Origin: Mycolicibacterium helvum | GTDB lineage: Bacteria; Actinomycetota; Actinomycetes; Mycobacteriales; Mycobacteriaceae | Assembly (NCBI RefSeq): GCF_010731895.1 | Contig: NZ_AP022596.1 | Location: forward strand, 6,324,001 to 6,388,000 | Reading direction: 5' to 3' | DNA length: 64,000 nt | Shown here: positions 62,966 to 64,000 of the stretch, piece after piece | Position numbering within the stretch: position 1 is the stretch's first letter | Layout: each line of letters opens with the position of its first letter | Translations under genes and position numbers: made by a program | The notes under the pieces: generated by a model | Database searches by the model: none | Told to the model about the DNA's origin: nothing | What the model saw: only the letters and a program-made list of their open reading frames with translations

Positions 62966-64000
62966 ATGAGTCAGACAGTGCGCGGTGTGATTTCTCGGTC
63001 TAAGAAGCAGCCGGTTGAGTTGGTCGACATCGTCATTCCCGATCCTGGGCCTGGTGAGGTGGTGGTCACGGTGATGGCGTGCGGTGTGTGTCATACCGAT
63101 CTGACTTATCGCGAGGGCGGTATCAACGACGAGTATCCGTTCCTGCTGGGCCATGAGGCCGCGGGCACGGTGGAGTCGATTGGTGCCGGCGTGACCAATG
63201 TCGTGCCGGGTGATTTCGTGATCCTGAATTGGCGTGCGGTGTGTGGTCAGTGCCGGGCGTGTAAGCGTGGCCGCCCGTGGTACTGCTTCGATACCCATAA
63301 CGCCACCCAGAAGATGACGTTGACCGACGGCACCGAGCTGACGCCGGCCCTGGGTATCGGTGCGTTCGCCGATAAGACCCTGGTCCATGAGGGGCAGTGC
63401 ACCAAGGTTGATCCGCAGGCTGACCCCGCGGTGGCGGGGTTGTTGGGCTGTGGGGTGATGGCCGGGCTGGGTGCGGCGGTCAACACCGGTGCCATTGGCC
63501 GCGACGACACTGTCGCGGTGATCGGCTGTGGTGGGGTCGGGGACGCCGCGATCGCCGGGGCCGCTCTGGTGGGTGCACGCACGATCATCGCGGTGGACAC
63601 CGACAACACCAAACTGGCCTGGGCCCGTGAGTTCGGGGCCACCCACACCGTCAACGCCCGCGAGCTCGACGCGGTGGAGACCATCCAGGATCTGACCGAC
63701 GGGTTCGGCGCCGATGTGGTGATCGACGCCGTCGGGCGCCCGGAGACCTGGAAGCAGGCGTTCTACGCCCGCGACCTTGCCGGAACCGTTGTCCTGGTGG
63801 GTGTTCCAACCCCGGACATGCGCCTGGACATGCCGTTGGTGGATTTCTTCTCCCGCGGCGGATCACTGAAGTCCTCCTGGTACGGCGACTGCCTACCCGA
63901 ACGGGACTTCCCCACCCTGATCAGCCTCTACCGCCAGGGCCGCCTCCCGCTAGAGAAGTTCGTCTCCGAACGCATCGGCCTGGACGCCATCGAAGACGCC
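62966..64000 (+). CDS. mscR: S-nitrosomycothiol reductase/alcohol dehydrogenase, 3' end outside window
   Basis: The ATG at 62966 opens 345 codons that run off the window. The protein is a zinc-dependent class III-like alcohol dehydrogenase: catalytic zinc ligands in ACGVCHTD (Cys39) and LLGHEAAG, structural zinc cysteines in [17 protein letters not shown], and the cofactor motif [13 protein letters not shown]. In the Rv2259 position this is MscR, which reduces S-nitrosomycothiol and oxidises formaldehyde-mycothiol. The missing end should be about 16-20 residues. Confidence 0.93.
   Translation, partial: MSQTVRGVISRSKKQPVELVDIVIPDPGPGEVVVTVMACGVCHTDLTYREGGINDEYPFLLGHEAAGTVESIGAGVTNVVPGDFVILNWRAVCGQCRACKRGRPWYCFDTHNATQKMTLTDGTELTPALGIGAFADKTLVHEGQCTKVDPQADPAVAGLLGCGVMAGLGAAVNTGAIGRDDTVAVIGCGGVGDAAIAGAALVGARTIIAVDTDNTKLAWAREFGATHTVNARELDAVETIQDLTDGFGADVVIDAVGRPETWKQAFYARDLAGTVVLVGVPTPDMRLDMPLVDFFSRGGSLKSSWYGDCLPERDFPTLISLYRQGRLPLEKFVSERIGLDAIEDA

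Overview
The window is a high-GC actinobacterial chromosome segment, best read as a fast-growing Mycobacterium (Mycolicibacterium). Two things show this. From about 40.0 kb onward the gene order follows the M. tuberculosis Rv2238c-Rv2259 locus (ahpE, DUF3052, lipoprotein, aceE, mabR, fabD-acpM-kasA-kasB-accD6, glpD, TetR, FAD oxidase, diacylglycerol kinase ... DUF3145, beta-lactamase-like, mscR). An MspA-type porin, typical of rapid growers, lies at 1.7 kb.

Layout. (1) 1-9.4 kb, chromosome: a two-component pair whose genes meet tail to tail, an MspA-family porin, a GntR regulator divergent from an MFS exporter, and a stand-alone EmbB-like arabinosyltransferase divergent from a TetR/membrane-protein pair. 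(2) 9.4-39.9 kb: two mobile elements inserted one behind the other at a tRNA-Val(TAC) gene. The intact tRNA is at 39852-39926 on the minus strand. Its last 45 nt, including CCA, are repeated exactly at 24120 and 9398, so there are three att copies and two elements. Element A (9.4-24.1 kb) is an accessory island with an HTH/nucleotidyltransferase pair (second gene frameshifted), an IS21-family and an IS256-family insertion sequence, a coupled pair of paralogous HEPN-type proteins, an N-terminally shortened tyrosine integrase, and a minus-strand trio of trypsin-like protease, TIGR02391/Ymh HEPN-like protein and membrane protein. Element B (24.1-39.9 kb) looks like a phage satellite or strongly reduced prophage: integrase, HTH regulator, excisionase-like protein, RepA-type ATPase beside a repeat-rich putative origin, small and large terminase-like proteins, and a chain of small coupled genes. 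No portal, tail or lysis gene is recognisable. Its cargo is a HEPN-like gene on the opposite strand and an AAA ATPase/PIN nuclease pair between the integrase and the tRNA. (3) 39.9-64 kb, chromosome: antioxidant defence (ahpE), pyruvate dehydrogenase E1 (aceE), the FAS-II mycolic acid operon with its regulator mabR and a perfect 21-bp palindrome before fabD, glycerolipid genes (glpD, an alkyl-DHAP-synthase-like oxidase, diacylglycerol kinase), an HNH/DUF222 protein, a methyltransferase, an SDR, DUF3145, a frameshifted beta-lactamase-like gene, a TPR-like protein, and the start of mscR running off the window.

The best candidates for undescribed systems are the cargo modules of the two islands: the tandem HEPN pair (16252-17795), the protease/Ymh/membrane trio (21222-23926) and the ATPase-PIN pair (37807-39701). 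Both integrases also carry a winged-helix insertion inside the core-binding domain. All functional claims rest on motif reading by eye. No database search was run.
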